A DNA stretch of 43,991 nucleotides from Streptomyces alboflavus (GTDB lineage Bacteria > Actinomycetota > Actinomycetes > Streptomycetales > Streptomycetaceae): the NCBI RefSeq assembly GCF_000716675.1, contig NZ_JNXT01000068.1:1-43991 (forward strand), in the 5' to 3' direction. The notes below the pieces were generated by a model, which was given only the letters and a program-made list of their open reading frames with translations, was not told the origin of the DNA and did not search any database. Shown piece after piece: positions 24,019 through 32,564 of this stretch; position 1 is the stretch's first letter, and each line of letters begins with the position of its first letter. The position numbers and the translations under genes are program-made.

Positions 24019-24040
24019 ATTCACCCGCCGTTCACCCGCA
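24019..24040 (+). promoter_or_regulatory. PHO box (PhoP-binding direct repeats)
   Basis: Two adjacent 11-bp repeats, ATTCACCCGCC (24019-24029) and GTTCACCCGCA (24030-24040), match the Streptomyces PHO-box unit (G(T)TCACC plus 4). A weaker third unit may follow. The gene downstream encodes a phosphatase, so control by PhoR-PhoP under phosphate limitation is very likely. Confidence 0.8.
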
Positions 24041-24137
24041 GTCCTCCGTGGAGCTGGCCGCCACCCCTAGCCTCCAGCCGGAATCACCGGCAAAAAGAAG
24101 CCAAAGCGCCGTCAACCGGCCACCCATGGAGGACCCC

Positions 24138-26255
24138 GTGCGCAAGCTGCTGCCCCTGATCACCTCTCACCCGGGCGGCTCCGGCGGCCGCTCGGCCATG
24201 ACGTGCCGGTTCCGCTGCGGTGACGCCTGCTTCCACCCGGTGCCCAACACCAGCGACAACGAGTACATGGGTGACGTCATAGCCGGGGCCCTGAGCCGCC
24301 GCTCGATGATGCGCGCTGCGGCCGTGGTCACGGTCGCGGCGAGCGCGACGGGCGGCCTCGCCCTCGCCCCGGGCGCCGCGGAGGCGCAGGCGGCCACCGG
24401 AGCCGAGGCGGCCCGGAGAAAACCCGCGGCGAAAAAGGCGGCCCGCGGCCTCCGCTTCACCCCGGTCGCCCCGAACACCGCCGACACGGTCACCGTGCCC
24501 GGCGGCTACGGCCAGAACGTCGTGATCCGTTGGGGCGAGCCCATCCTGCGCGGCGCCCCCGCGTTCAACGCGGACAAGCAGACCGCCAAGGCGCAGGCGG
24601 GCCAGTTCGGCTACAACAACGACTTCCTCAGCCTGCTCCCGCTGCGCGGCGAGAGGCACGGCGAGGAGCACGGCCGTCAGGTCCTCGTGGCGAACCACGA
24701 GTACACGGACGAGATCCTGATGTTCAAGGGGTACGACGCCAAGAACCCCACCCGCGAGCAGGTCGAGATCGCCTGGGCCGCGCACGGCCTGTCCGTGGTC
24801 GTGGTCGAGGGCGAGCGCAGGACCGGCGCCCTGCGCGCCGTACCGCGCCACCAGCTCAACCGGCGCCTCACCACCACCAGCAAGTTCCACCTCACCGGAC
24901 CGGCCGCCCGCAGCGACCTCGTCCGCACGAAGGCCGACCCGCGCGGCGTCACCGTCCTCGGCACGCTCAACAACTGCTCGGGCGGCACCACCCCGTGGGG
25001 CACGACGCTGCACGGCGAAGAGAACTTCAACCAGTACTTCGCCCACGCGGACAAGGTCACCGACCCGACGCAGGCGGCCCGCCTGAAGCGGTACGGCGTC
25101 GCGGGCGGTGAGTCCGAGCGCAAGTGGGAGCGTTTCGACGACCGCTTCGACCTCACCAAGGAGCCGAACGAGCCCAACCGCTTCGGCTGGGTCGTCGAGC
25201 TGGACCCGTACGACCCGGACTCCGTCCCGCGCAAGCGCACCGCGCTCGGCCGCTTCAAGCACGAGGGCGCCCAGCCGCGCCTGACCCGCGACGGCCGCCC
25301 GGTCGTGTACATGGGCGACGACGAGCGCTTCGACTACGTCTACAAGTTCGTCGGCAGCAAGCGCATGGCCAAGGGGAACTCGCGCTGGGCCCGCGAGCAC
25401 AACCTGACGCTCCTCGACGAGGGCACGCTGTACGTCGCCAAGTTCACCGGCGACTCCCCGGCCAAGGAGATCGACGGCACGGGCAAGCTGCCGTCCGACG
25501 GCGAGTTCGACGGCAGCGGCAAGTGGATCCCGCTGGCCACCGCGTACGCGGGCGGCAAGGCCGTCAGCCACGTCGAGGGCATGACCGCCGACGAGGTGTA
25601 CGTCTTCACGCGTCTCGCCGGTGACAAGGTCGGCGCCACGAAGATGGACCGCCCCGAGGACATCGAGCCCTCCCCGAGCAGCGGCAAGGTGTACGTCGCC
25701 CTGACGAACAACACCGACCGCGGCAAGCCCGGCAAGGACGGCGCCGACGAGGCCAACCCGCGCAACCTCAACAAGCACGGGCAGGTGCTTGAGCTGACGG
25801 AGTCCCGCAACCGCCCGGAGTCCACGCGCTTCGGCTGGAACCTCTTCCTCGTCGCCGGTGACCCGAACGACCCGGCCACGTACTTCGCGGGCTTCCCGAA
25901 GGACAAGGTCAGCCCCATCTCCTGCCCCGACAATGTGGCCTTCGACCCGCACGGCAACCTGTGGATCTCCACCGACGGCAACCAGCTCGGCTCCCATGAC
26001 GGCCTGTTCGGCGTCGCCACGAAGGGCGACCGGCGCGGTGAGCTGAAGCAGTTCCTCACCATGCCGAAGGGCGCGGAGACCTGCGGCCCGCTCGTCCAGG
26101 AGCGCCGCGTCCTGGTGGCCGTGCAGCACCCGGGCGAGATCGACGGCGCGTCCGTCGAGAAGCCCGCGAGCGTCTGGCCCGACGGCCCCGGCAAGATCGT
26201 CCGCCCGGCGGTCGTGTCGGTGTGGCGCAAGGACGGCTGCGACATCGGCGTCTAG
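24138..26255 (+). CDS. phoX: Secreted PhoX-family phosphatase (Tat substrate)
   Basis: 705 aa of the PhoX (DUF839) family, monomeric Ca2+/Fe3+-dependent alkaline phosphatases that release phosphate from organic monoesters outside the cell. A twin-arginine signal is seen at residues 53-75 (SRRSMMRAAAVVTVAASATG), preceded by an unusually long 50-residue segment with a Cys cluster, CRFRCGDACFH. The mature beta-propeller shows NNCSGGTTPWGTTLHGEENF, VELDPYD, YMGDDERFDYVYKFV and NVAFDPHGNLWISTDGNQ. The GTG at 24138 is chosen because GGAGG (24128-24132) lies 5 nt upstream; the ATG at 24126 has none. A PHO box lies 100 bp upstream. Confidence 0.93.
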   Translation: MRKLLPLITSHPGGSGGRSAMTCRFRCGDACFHPVPNTSDNEYMGDVIAGALSRRSMMRAAAVVTVAASATGGLALAPGAAEAQAATGAEAARRKPAAKKAARGLRFTPVAPNTADTVTVPGGYGQNVVIRWGEPILRGAPAFNADKQTAKAQAGQFGYNNDFLSLLPLRGERHGEEHGRQVLVANHEYTDEILMFKGYDAKNPTREQVEIAWAAHGLSVVVVEGERRTGALRAVPRHQLNRRLTTTSKFHLTGPAARSDLVRTKADPRGVTVLGTLNNCSGGTTPWGTTLHGEENFNQYFAHADKVTDPTQAARLKRYGVAGGESERKWERFDDRFDLTKEPNEPNRFGWVVELDPYDPDSVPRKRTALGRFKHEGAQPRLTRDGRPVVYMGDDERFDYVYKFVGSKRMAKGNSRWAREHNLTLLDEGTLYVAKFTGDSPAKEIDGTGKLPSDGEFDGSGKWIPLATAYAGGKAVSHVEGMTADEVYVFTRLAGDKVGATKMDRPEDIEPSPSSGKVYVALTNNTDRGKPGKDGADEANPRNLNKHGQVLELTESRNRPESTRFGWNLFLVAGDPNDPATYFAGFPKDKVSPISCPDNVAFDPHGNLWISTDGNQLGSHDGLFGVATKGDRRGELKQFLTMPKGAETCGPLVQERRVLVAVQHPGEIDGASVEKPASVWPDGPGKIVRPAVVSVWRKDGCDIGV

Positions 26256-26265
26256 TACGGCCAGC

Positions 26266-26316
26266 GCGTACGCGTAGTACGGCGGTGCGTACGCGTAGTA
26301 CGGCGGTGCGTACGTG
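26266..26316. repeat. 21-bp direct repeats before a terminator
   Basis: Two perfect copies of a 21-bp unit beginning GCGTACGCGTAGTACGGC (26266-26286, 26287-26307) and a partial third that merges with the terminator arm at 26310. Confidence 0.85.
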
Positions 26317-26358
26317 AAGGGGGCGCCCCCCCGGGGGAGGGGCGCCCCCTTCACGTAC
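26310..26358. terminator. Bidirectional terminator
   Basis: A perfect 20-bp stem (26310-26329 with 26339-26358) and a 9-nt loop, between the convergent phoX and surface-protein genes. Confidence 0.9.
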
Positions 26359-26364
26359 CGCTTC

Positions 26365-27606
26365 TTACTGGTCCTGCTGCTTGCGGCGGTACATCGCGAA
26401 GCCGAGGCCCGCCGCGCCGAGCGCCGCCATGCCGCCGCCCGCGGCGACCAGCGGGGTGCCGTGCGAGGCCGGGGTGGCGTTCTCGGCACCGGCCTTCACG
26501 CCGCCCTGTGGGACGGCCCGGTCGGACGCAGGGGTGCCCGTGCCGGTCCCGGTGCCGGTCGCCGTGCCGCCGGTGTGTGCCTTCGGCTTGCCGCCGGTGC
26601 GGCCGTCGAGCCAGCCCTTCATGGTGCCGTTCGGGTAGAGCACGAAGTGGGCGCCGTTGTGCTGCCCGTACGCGGCCTTGTTGCCGCGCTGCTTCAGGGT
26701 GTCCCAGACGATCTTCTTGCCGCTGCTCGGGGACTTGCCGATCATGTCGGCCTCGTACCCGGCCTTGGTCCTGTAGACCTTGGCGTCGAAGCCGGACTTG
26801 CCGAGGTTCTTGTACTCGCGGACGAAGGTCCGCTTCTTCGCGGGCTGCGGCTTGGGCTTGGGCGGGGTCGGCTTGCCGGTCTTGGTGATGCCGCCGTCGG
26901 CGTTGAGCGTGAACGTACAGCCGTTGATCTTCGTGGACGCGGGCTTGATGTACGCCTTCAGGGAGCCCTTGGCCTTGCCGTTCAGGAAGATCTGCGCCTT
27001 GGCGCTGCGGGCGGAGGCGTTCACGTCGACCTTGGCGGTCCAGCCGTGGCCGAGGGAGACGGTGCCCTTGGAGACCCAGCCGCCGGGCACCGGCTTGTCC
27101 GTGTCCCTGTCCCTGTTGTCCTGGTCGCCGCCGGACTTATTGACGGAGCCGTCCTGGCTGAGCACGAAGGTGTAGGTGTCGATCTTCGTGCTCGCCGACC
27201 GGCCCTCGGCGCTCAGCGAGCCCTTGGGGGTGCCGTCCAGGGATATCTGCGCCTTGGCGGAGCGCGCGGAGGCGTTCACCTGGACGTCCGCGGTCCAGCC
27301 GCTGCCCAGATCGACGGTGCCCTTGGACTCCCAGCCGCCGACGACGGGCTTGTCGGGGTCGGTCTTGTCGTCCGGGGTGGTCTTGTCGTCCGGGGTCGGC
27401 GTCGGGGTGACCTCGTCGTCGGGGTTCGGGGTCGGCGTGACCTCGTCGTCCGGCTTCGGCGCGGGGGTCGTCTCGTCGTCCGGGGCGACCTGGGACCGCG
27501 GGGTGGACGGTGCGTCCGCGAACGCCGCGGTGGTGGGGACGGCGAGCGCGGCGATCGCGCCGGTGGCGATGGCGGCGGTGCGGATGGTGCGTCGGGTGGC
27601 GCGCAT
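26365..27606 (-). CDS. Surface protein with two repeat domains and a C-terminal anchor
   Basis: 413 aa. A Sec signal peptide (RRTIRTAAIATGAIAALAVPTTAAFA) is followed by an Asp/Pro/Thr stalk with repeated PDDEVTPTP. Two copies of a domain of about 70 residues follow (pattern GGW.SKGTV.LG.GWTA.V.VNASARSAKAQI.L.G), each ending in a Thr-Phe strand. Then come a Lys/Pro linker and a segment like KSGFDAKVYRTKAGYEADM. The end is a hydrophobic helix and RRK tail like a sortase signal, but no LAxTG or LPxTG motif precedes it. It may be membrane-retained or use an unusual sorting motif. The role is unknown. Confidence 0.85.
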   Translation of the reverse strand: MRATRRTIRTAAIATGAIAALAVPTTAAFADAPSTPRSQVAPDDETTPAPKPDDEVTPTPNPDDEVTPTPTPDDKTTPDDKTDPDKPVVGGWESKGTVDLGSGWTADVQVNASARSAKAQISLDGTPKGSLSAEGRSASTKIDTYTFVLSQDGSVNKSGGDQDNRDRDTDKPVPGGWVSKGTVSLGHGWTAKVDVNASARSAKAQIFLNGKAKGSLKAYIKPASTKINGCTFTLNADGGITKTGKPTPPKPKPQPAKKRTFVREYKNLGKSGFDAKVYRTKAGYEADMIGKSPSSGKKIVWDTLKQRGNKAAYGQHNGAHFVLYPNGTMKGWLDGRTGGKPKAHTGGTATGTGTGTGTPASDRAVPQGGVKAGAENATPASHGTPLVAAGGGMAALGAAGLGFAMYRRKQQDQ

Positions 27607-27782
27607 GGCGTGAACTTCCCTCGTGGCTGGCTTACGAACTGTCCGTCTTTGTGCCCCTTTGCGGTGGCGACGGATATGAAGCTACGGGCGCGATGTGTGC
27701 GTCATCCGTAGGGAACGTAACAACCGGCCGGATACCGTGACGCGGAACCGTAAAACGGAGAAAGTGGCAGGTCAGAGGGGGT

Positions 27783-28862
27783 TTAGAGGAGGGTGGGGCG
27801 AAGGTCCTGAGATGTCGCGGGACCAAGGTCCGGGGGCGGGGCCGAGACCGGGATCGCCAAGGGGACCGGCACCGGGGCGGTGCTTCTCTCGCCGGGTCTG
27901 CCGCCCGGTCTGTCGTCGGGTCTCGTGTCGGGTCTGCTGCCGAGGAGCCAGCCCTGGTACGCGGGGGACTCCGCGGCGGCCTCCCAGTACGCGGCCTCCA
28001 GCTCGCCGTAGACCGCGTCGAGTTCCGCCGTCGTGCGGGCGGCGACCAGGAGGCGGACGCCGAGCGGGTCGCCGGCCAGGGGTCTGACCGCCATGTCGGG
28101 TCTCGCCACCGAGGTGGGCTGGCAGACGGTGACGACCTCGCCGGTGGCGACCAGGGTGGCGGCGGTGAGGTAATCGCCGTGCAGGACCCGCGGGTTGAGC
28201 CCGGCCTCCCGCAACATCCTTTGCAGTCCGTCCCATTCGCCGTCGACCGTCGGGTCCACCATCCAGCGGTCCTCGGCGAGGTCCGTGAGGTGGACGACGT
28301 CCTTGCGGGTCGCGGGGTGGTCGGCGGCGAGCGAGACGAACTGCGGCTCGCGGTCCAGGAGGACACGTCTGCGCAGTCCGTCCGGCAGGCGCAGCGGGCA
28401 GCCCTCGACCTCGTGGACGAAGGCGATGTCAAGTTGACCGGCGGCCACCATTTGCAGGAGCGCGTTCGCGGAGACGTCCATCTGGAGGGAGGTCTCGGTG
28501 CCCGGCATGCGGTGCCGGAGCCGGCGCAGCCAGCCCGGTATGGCGCGGCTCGCGGTGGAGCCGATGCGCAGCTGCGGGGTGCCGTCGTCGGCGCGCGCCG
28601 CGGTGGCCCTGGCCTCGGTGACCAGGGCGCGCATCTCCACGACCAGGGGGCGGGCGCGGCTCAGGACGACGCGGCCGAGGGGGGTGGGGCGGCAGCCGGT
28701 GCGCTCGCGGGCGAACAGCTGGCCGCCGACGGCGTGCTCGATGCGGCGCAGCTGGGTGGTCAGGGAGGGCTGGCTCATGCCGAGTTGGCGGGCGGCCTTG
28801 TGCAGGCTTCCGGTGTCGGCGATGGCACAGAGTGCGCGGAGATGCCTGACCTCGAGCTCCAT
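27783..28862 (-). CDS. snpR: LysR-family regulator of the snapalysin gene
   Basis: 359 aa, longer than usual because of a Pro-rich tail of about 50 residues. The HTH is VRHLRALCAIADTGSLHKAARQLGMSQPSLTTQLRRIEHAVGG, and the effector domain starts near residue 90. A divergent LysR gene beside a small neutral protease is the known snpR-snpA (mprR-mprA) arrangement, in which the regulator activates the protease. A LysR-type dyad lies between them. TAGTCT ends 7 nt before the ATG at 28862, suggesting a leaderless message. Confidence 0.88.
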   Translation of the reverse strand: MELEVRHLRALCAIADTGSLHKAARQLGMSQPSLTTQLRRIEHAVGGQLFARERTGCRPTPLGRVVLSRARPLVVEMRALVTEARATAARADDGTPQLRIGSTASRAIPGWLRRLRHRMPGTETSLQMDVSANALLQMVAAGQLDIAFVHEVEGCPLRLPDGLRRRVLLDREPQFVSLAADHPATRKDVVHLTDLAEDRWMVDPTVDGEWDGLQRMLREAGLNPRVLHGDYLTAATLVATGEVVTVCQPTSVARPDMAVRPLAGDPLGVRLLVAARTTAELDAVYGELEAAYWEAAAESPAYQGWLLGSRPDTRPDDRPGGRPGERSTAPVPVPLAIPVSAPPPDLGPATSQDLRPTLL

Positions 28863-28869
28863 GGGCGTG

Positions 28870-28875
28870 AGACTA
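28870..28875 (-). promoter_or_regulatory. -10 box of a probable leaderless promoter
   Basis: TAGTCT on the minus strand ends 7 nt before the LysR start codon. Confidence 0.45.
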
Positions 28876-28958
28876 GAACGGCTGACGTGCTCACACCAGC
28901 CTCCCAAACCCCTACGGACCCCCATGAGTTGGCACGTATGACCGGTGTCCGGATGTGC

Positions 28959-28981
28959 GGCGATAGCACCGTCCTATCGCC
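28959..28981. promoter_or_regulatory. LysR-type operator
   Basis: Perfect 8-bp arms GGCGATAG (28959-28966) and CTATCGCC (28974-28981) with a 7-nt spacer. The inner bases give the T-N11-A pattern of LysR sites. It lies about 90 bp before the protease start, a usual activation position. Confidence 0.7.
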
Positions 28982-29071
28982 ATCTGCCATCATCCGCTGG
29001 CGCCGTGGCTCCCCGACACTCACGGGTACCGAAACGTTCACCTTTCACCGAACGAGTAGGGAGCCCCCCAC

Positions 29072-29752
29072 ATGCACAAGCGTTATCTGTCCGTCGCCGC
29101 CGCCCTCGGCCTCGCCGCCGCCGCGCTCGGAACGTCGACCGTAGCCTCGGCCGCCGACTCCCCCCGGGCGGGTGCCGAGAAGTCCTCGGTGTCCACGGCC
29201 GCCTCCGTCGCCCGTTACCAGGGCTCCGGTGAAGAGGCCGCCGCGAACAAGGCGTTCTTCGACGCGGTCGTCAAGGCCGTCGCCGAGAAGCGCGCCGCCA
29301 ACCCGGGCGCCAAGGCCGTCACCGTGACGTACAACGCCTCGCAGGCTCCGACCTTCCGTCAGCAGATCGCGTCGTCCACCTCCATATGGAACGCCGCGGT
29401 CACCAACGTCAAGCTCCAGCAGGGCAGCAGTGGTGCGAGCTTCTCGTACCGCGAGGGCAACGACCCGCGTGGTTCGTACGCCAGCACCGACGGCCACGGC
29501 CGTGGCTACATCTTCCTCGACTACCGGCAGAACCAGCAGTACAACTCCACCCGCGTCACCGCCCACGAGACCGGGCACGTCCTCGGCCTCCCCGACAACT
29601 ACCGGGGCCCGTGCTCCGAGCTGATGTCGGGCGGCGGCCCCGGCACGTCCTGCCAGAACGCCCAGCCCAACGCGGCTGAGCGCGCCCGGGTGAACCAGCT
29701 GTGGGCGAACGGCCTGGCGAAGGCGATGAAGCAGGTCCAGAAGCAGGGCTGA
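29072..29752 (+). CDS. snpA: Snapalysin-type small neutral metalloprotease
   Basis: 226 aa preproprotein of peptidase family M7, secreted. A signal peptide (about residues 1-28, [19 protein letters not shown]...ASA) is followed by a propeptide and a small mature enzyme. The zinc motif [11 protein letters not shown] has ligands His165, His169 and Asp175 with catalytic Glu166, the extended HExxHxxGxxD typical of this family. A later Met-turn-like LMSG and two Cys (GPCSEL, GTSCQN) probably form a disulfide. AGGGAG precedes the ATG. It is divergent from the LysR gene and followed by a hairpin. Confidence 0.96.
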   Translation: MHKRYLSVAAALGLAAAALGTSTVASAADSPRAGAEKSSVSTAASVARYQGSGEEAAANKAFFDAVVKAVAEKRAANPGAKAVTVTYNASQAPTFRQQIASSTSIWNAAVTNVKLQQGSSGASFSYREGNDPRGSYASTDGHGRGYIFLDYRQNQQYNSTRVTAHETGHVLGLPDNYRGPCSELMSGGGPGTSCQNAQPNAAERARVNQLWANGLAKAMKQVQKQG

Positions 29753-29787
29753 CTCCGGGTCGGCCTGACCTGACCCTTCCCCGACGC

Positions 29788-29837
29788 CGCCCGTTTCGTG
29801 AGACCGGGGCTTCACCCCAGGTTTCGCGAAGCGGGCG
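29788..29837. terminator. Hairpin between snpA and the FUSC gene
   Basis: CGCCCG (29788-29793) and CGGGCG (29832-29837) close an imperfect stem of about 22 bp with a GGGG/CCCC inner end. It can serve both convergent genes. Confidence 0.7.
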
Positions 29838-29942
29838 ACGCGTCGTGTGCGCGTACGCTGGCCGGGCGCGGCGAGTACCTCGACGACCCGGCTCGCCGGG
29901 CGGGGCTGCGCACCGCGCACCTGCGCCGGGGAGGGCGCTGCC

Positions 29943-31952
29943 TCACCGCCGAGGTGACGCCACCGCGCGGGCCGCGCCGACCTCTTGGCGCAGTGGCTCC
30001 AGGACGCTGTCCTTGGGGCCGGTGAAATCCACCGGTACCGGTACCAGGACTTCGACTTCGCGCAGGGCCTCGGCCAGTTCGCTCAGTTGCCGCGAGACCT
30101 CGGTCACTTCCCCGGCCCCGGGTGGATCGGCGCCGTGCCGGACCCGTACGCGTGCTGCCGTCGTCGCGTCGACGATGCGTTCGACGGCTACGACGAGGGG
30201 CCACCAGGCGGCGGCGCGCGCGCCGGTGGGTGGGGGTTCGGTGAGGGCGCGTTGGAACTCGGTGCGGATGTCGGAGAGGTCGCGGTAGAGGCGGCGGCGC
30301 ATGCGGGCGCGGGCGGCCGGGGCGGTGGCGTCGGAGCCGGGGCCGAAGGCGCACTCGACGTAGCGGGCCGTGTCGGAGACGGCGTCGGCCAGGCGGTCGC
30401 CGATGCGGGTGTGCCAGCTCTCCGGCCAGAGGAGGTAGCCGGCGATCAGGGCGATGGCGCAGCCGATGAGGCTGTCGACGAGGCGCGGTACGACGAGCCC
30501 GAAGCCCTGGTGGTTGAGGACGTCGGAGAGGAGGAGGATCACGGGGGTGATCGCGGCCGTCTGGTAGCCGTAGCCGCGCGGGGTGAGGGCCGGGATGAGG
30601 GTCGCGAGGACCAGGACCACGGGGACGTCCCACCAGCCGCGTTCCACGGATGAGAGGACGGCAGCCGCGACGACCAGGCCTGCGGCCGTGCCGAGCGCCC
30701 GCAGCACCGCCCGCGAGAACACCGAGCCGAAGTCGGGCTTGAGGACGAACGTGATGGTCAGGGCCACCCAGTACGAGCGCGGTACGTCGATGAGGGACAC
30801 CAGCGCCTGGGCGATGCCGATGCACAGGGCGAGGCGCAGGCCGTAGCGCCAGGACGCCCCGGAGAGGATGACGTTGCGGGTCGCTCGGCGGGCCCGTACG
30901 CGCAGTGCCGCGGGGCGGCCCAGGCGGTCCTCGGCGTGCACGACCGTCAGCGGGTCGGGGTCGGCGAGGGTGTCGGCCGCGTGCCGCAGGGCGTGGTGGA
31001 CGGCTCGGGCGGCCGCGCCGTGCGGCTCGGGGAGGTCCTCGGGAAGCTCTTCGGGGAGGCCGAGGTCCGCGTACGCACTGCCTTCGCCCTTCTCGCCGTG
31101 CGGCCCCCGCTTGCCGCGCTCCACCGCCTTGGCCAGCTCCCGCATGGCCGCGGGAAGTTCGGGCGGCAGCTTCTCGCCGTACCGGTGGGCGACCGGCGCG
31201 GCCTCCACCACCGGGGTGACGGCGTTCAGTTCGGCGATCAGGCGGACCAGGTCGGGGCTGCGGCCGTGGTCGCGGGTCCGGCGGGCGAGGACCAGGTCGT
31301 ACGCCTGGTTGAGGGACGCGGTGACGGCCGCGCGGGCCTTGTCGTACGCGTCGTCGTCGCCGTCTCCCGTGCCCGCGGCTTCGAGGAGGGCGGCGGCGTT
31401 CCGGTACGTCGCGGCCACCGCCGTTCGTTCCGGTACGCCGGATCTCAGGGGCCAGGCCAGGAGGGCCAGGGCGAGGACGAGGAGGCCGCCGCCGGTCATC
31501 AGGGCGGGGGCGAGCCACCACTCGCCGGGGAGGGGGAGGCCTGCTCCGATCACGCAGTTGAGCAGGAGCAGCAGTCCCGATACGGAGGCGACCGCGCCGA
31601 TCGTCGACATCATGCCGGAGATCAGGGCGACCAGGGTCACTGCCGCGACCGCCGTCCAGCCGTGGCCGAAGACCAGGGCTCCCAGGGTGACGCCCAGGGC
31701 GCCGAACAGCTGCGGCACCGCGATGTTGAGGATCCGCATGCGGTATGCGTCTGCCGTGTCTCCGATCACCCCGGAGAGGGCGCCCATCGCGGCCAGGGCG
31801 CCGTACGTCGGCTTGCCGGCCGCCGTGCCGATGGCCAGGGGGAGCGACATTCCGATCGCCGCGCGGGTGACGGCTGCCCAGGGGATGGGGGCGGGTTGCG
31901 GTTTCAGCGACCTGACCAGCCAGTCGGGAGGGGTGAGGGTGCGGTGCCGCAT
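29943..31952 (-). CDS. FUSC-family (aromatic acid exporter-like) membrane protein
   Basis: 669 aa. Two blocks of TM helices (about residues 20-165 and 365-520) are separated by a large cytoplasmic helical region, the FUSC/YccC layout. The second block has NVILSGASWRYGLRLALCIG and VPRSYWVALTITFVLKPDFGSVFSRAVLRALGT, the conserved FUSC core. Relatives export aromatic carboxylates or fusaric acid; the substrate here is unknown. The ATG at 31952 is preferred: GATAAT ends 6 nt upstream, so the mRNA is probably leaderless. A longer reading would run through a dispersed repeat. Confidence 0.9.
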   Translation of the reverse strand: MRHRTLTPPDWLVRSLKPQPAPIPWAAVTRAAIGMSLPLAIGTAAGKPTYGALAAMGALSGVIGDTADAYRMRILNIAVPQLFGALGVTLGALVFGHGWTAVAAVTLVALISGMMSTIGAVASVSGLLLLLNCVIGAGLPLPGEWWLAPALMTGGGLLVLALALLAWPLRSGVPERTAVAATYRNAAALLEAAGTGDGDDDAYDKARAAVTASLNQAYDLVLARRTRDHGRSPDLVRLIAELNAVTPVVEAAPVAHRYGEKLPPELPAAMRELAKAVERGKRGPHGEKGEGSAYADLGLPEELPEDLPEPHGAAARAVHHALRHAADTLADPDPLTVVHAEDRLGRPAALRVRARRATRNVILSGASWRYGLRLALCIGIAQALVSLIDVPRSYWVALTITFVLKPDFGSVFSRAVLRALGTAAGLVVAAAVLSSVERGWWDVPVVLVLATLIPALTPRGYGYQTAAITPVILLLSDVLNHQGFGLVVPRLVDSLIGCAIALIAGYLLWPESWHTRIGDRLADAVSDTARYVECAFGPGSDATAPAARARMRRRLYRDLSDIRTEFQRALTEPPPTGARAAAWWPLVVAVERIVDATTAARVRVRHGADPPGAGEVTEVSRQLSELAEALREVEVLVPVPVDFTGPKDSVLEPLRQEVGAARAVASPRR

Positions 31953-31958
31953 GGGGTC

Positions 31959-31964
31959 ATTATC
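31959..31964 (-). promoter_or_regulatory. -10 box of a probable leaderless promoter
   Basis: GATAAT on the minus strand, one mismatch from TATAAT, ends 6 nt before the FUSC start codon. Confidence 0.5.
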
Positions 31965-31995
31965 GCGCGGGGGTGGGTGTCCCTCCCTGGTGGGA

Positions 31996-32103
31996 GGGGG
32001 CACCCCCGCTGCGGCGCTCCGCGCCTCGTCCTCAAGCGCCGGACGGGCTCTCTCCCACCCGCCCGCCCGGACTTGTCCCGGGCTTGCCCGAATGCCCGGC
32101 ACC
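31996..32103 (+). repeat. Dispersed repeat, copy A
   Basis: The first 88 bp (31996-32083) match 43904-43991 at all but one position. It includes TCCTCAAGCGCCGGACGGGC and CCCGCCCGCCCGGACTTGTC. Confidence 0.95.
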
Positions 32104-32116
32104 TTCGGCCGCGTCC

Positions 32117-32222
32117 GGGGGCACCCTCGTATCGCGCTTCGCGCTCGTCCTCAAGCGCCGGACGGGCTTTCTCCCGCCCGCCCGCCCGGACTTGTCCTGG
32201 GCTTGCCCGAATGCCCGGCACC
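32117..32222 (+). repeat. Dispersed repeat, copy B
   Basis: A diverged copy in tandem with copy A (spacing 121 bp). It shares TCCTCAAGCGCCGGACGGGC and the ending TTGCCCGAATGCCCGGCACC. Confidence 0.9.
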
Positions 32223-32310
32223 CTCAGCCTTGCCTGGGCAACTCCTCGCCGAGGTGGGATGAGTGACCCCGGGCAGGTGGTGCGTCCCACTCCGGCCGAA
32301 GCTCTGGCGG

Positions 32311-32375
32311 GGGCGGGCGGGTGGGGAAAAGCCCGTCCGGCGTTTGAGGACGAGCGCGCAGCGCGTTCCGGGGGG
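32311..32375 (-). repeat. Dispersed repeat, inverted copy C
   Basis: Inverted and shorter; it contains GCCCGTCCGGCGTTTGAGGA, the complement of the core of copies A and B with one change. Confidence 0.85.
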
Positions 32376-32526
32376 CGACCGGTGCCCCTCACCTCGGCGA
32401 GGAGTTTCCGCCCGCCTCGGTGCCTTCAGCCTGTCTCGGCGAAGTTCCAGCCCCCTCGGCCAGGAGTTCCCGTCCGCCCCGGCCAGGAGTCTCCGTCCGC
32501 CTCGGCGAAGTCCGTTTCAGCCCGTC

Positions 32527-32564
32527 ATGGGGGTACCCCCTGCTCCTTGAGAGCTTGGGGGAGC
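32527..32564. repeat. Palindromic element, second copy
   Basis: ATGGGGGTACCCCCTGCTCC and AGAGCTTGGGGGAGC in order. It is the inverted counterpart of 23284-23331 with a shorter loop, and is joined at once to a fragment of the other repeat family (32565-32588). Confidence 0.8.

Noticed and set aside
28179..29144. Plus-strand frame opposite the LysR gene
   Set aside because: Antisense to a clear LysR protein; no homologous motif and wrong third-position bias.
31953..32102. Upstream extension of the FUSC gene by 50 codons to 32102
   Set aside because: The extension is encoded by a dispersed repeat and lacks a ribosome site, while a -10 box fits the ATG at 31952.
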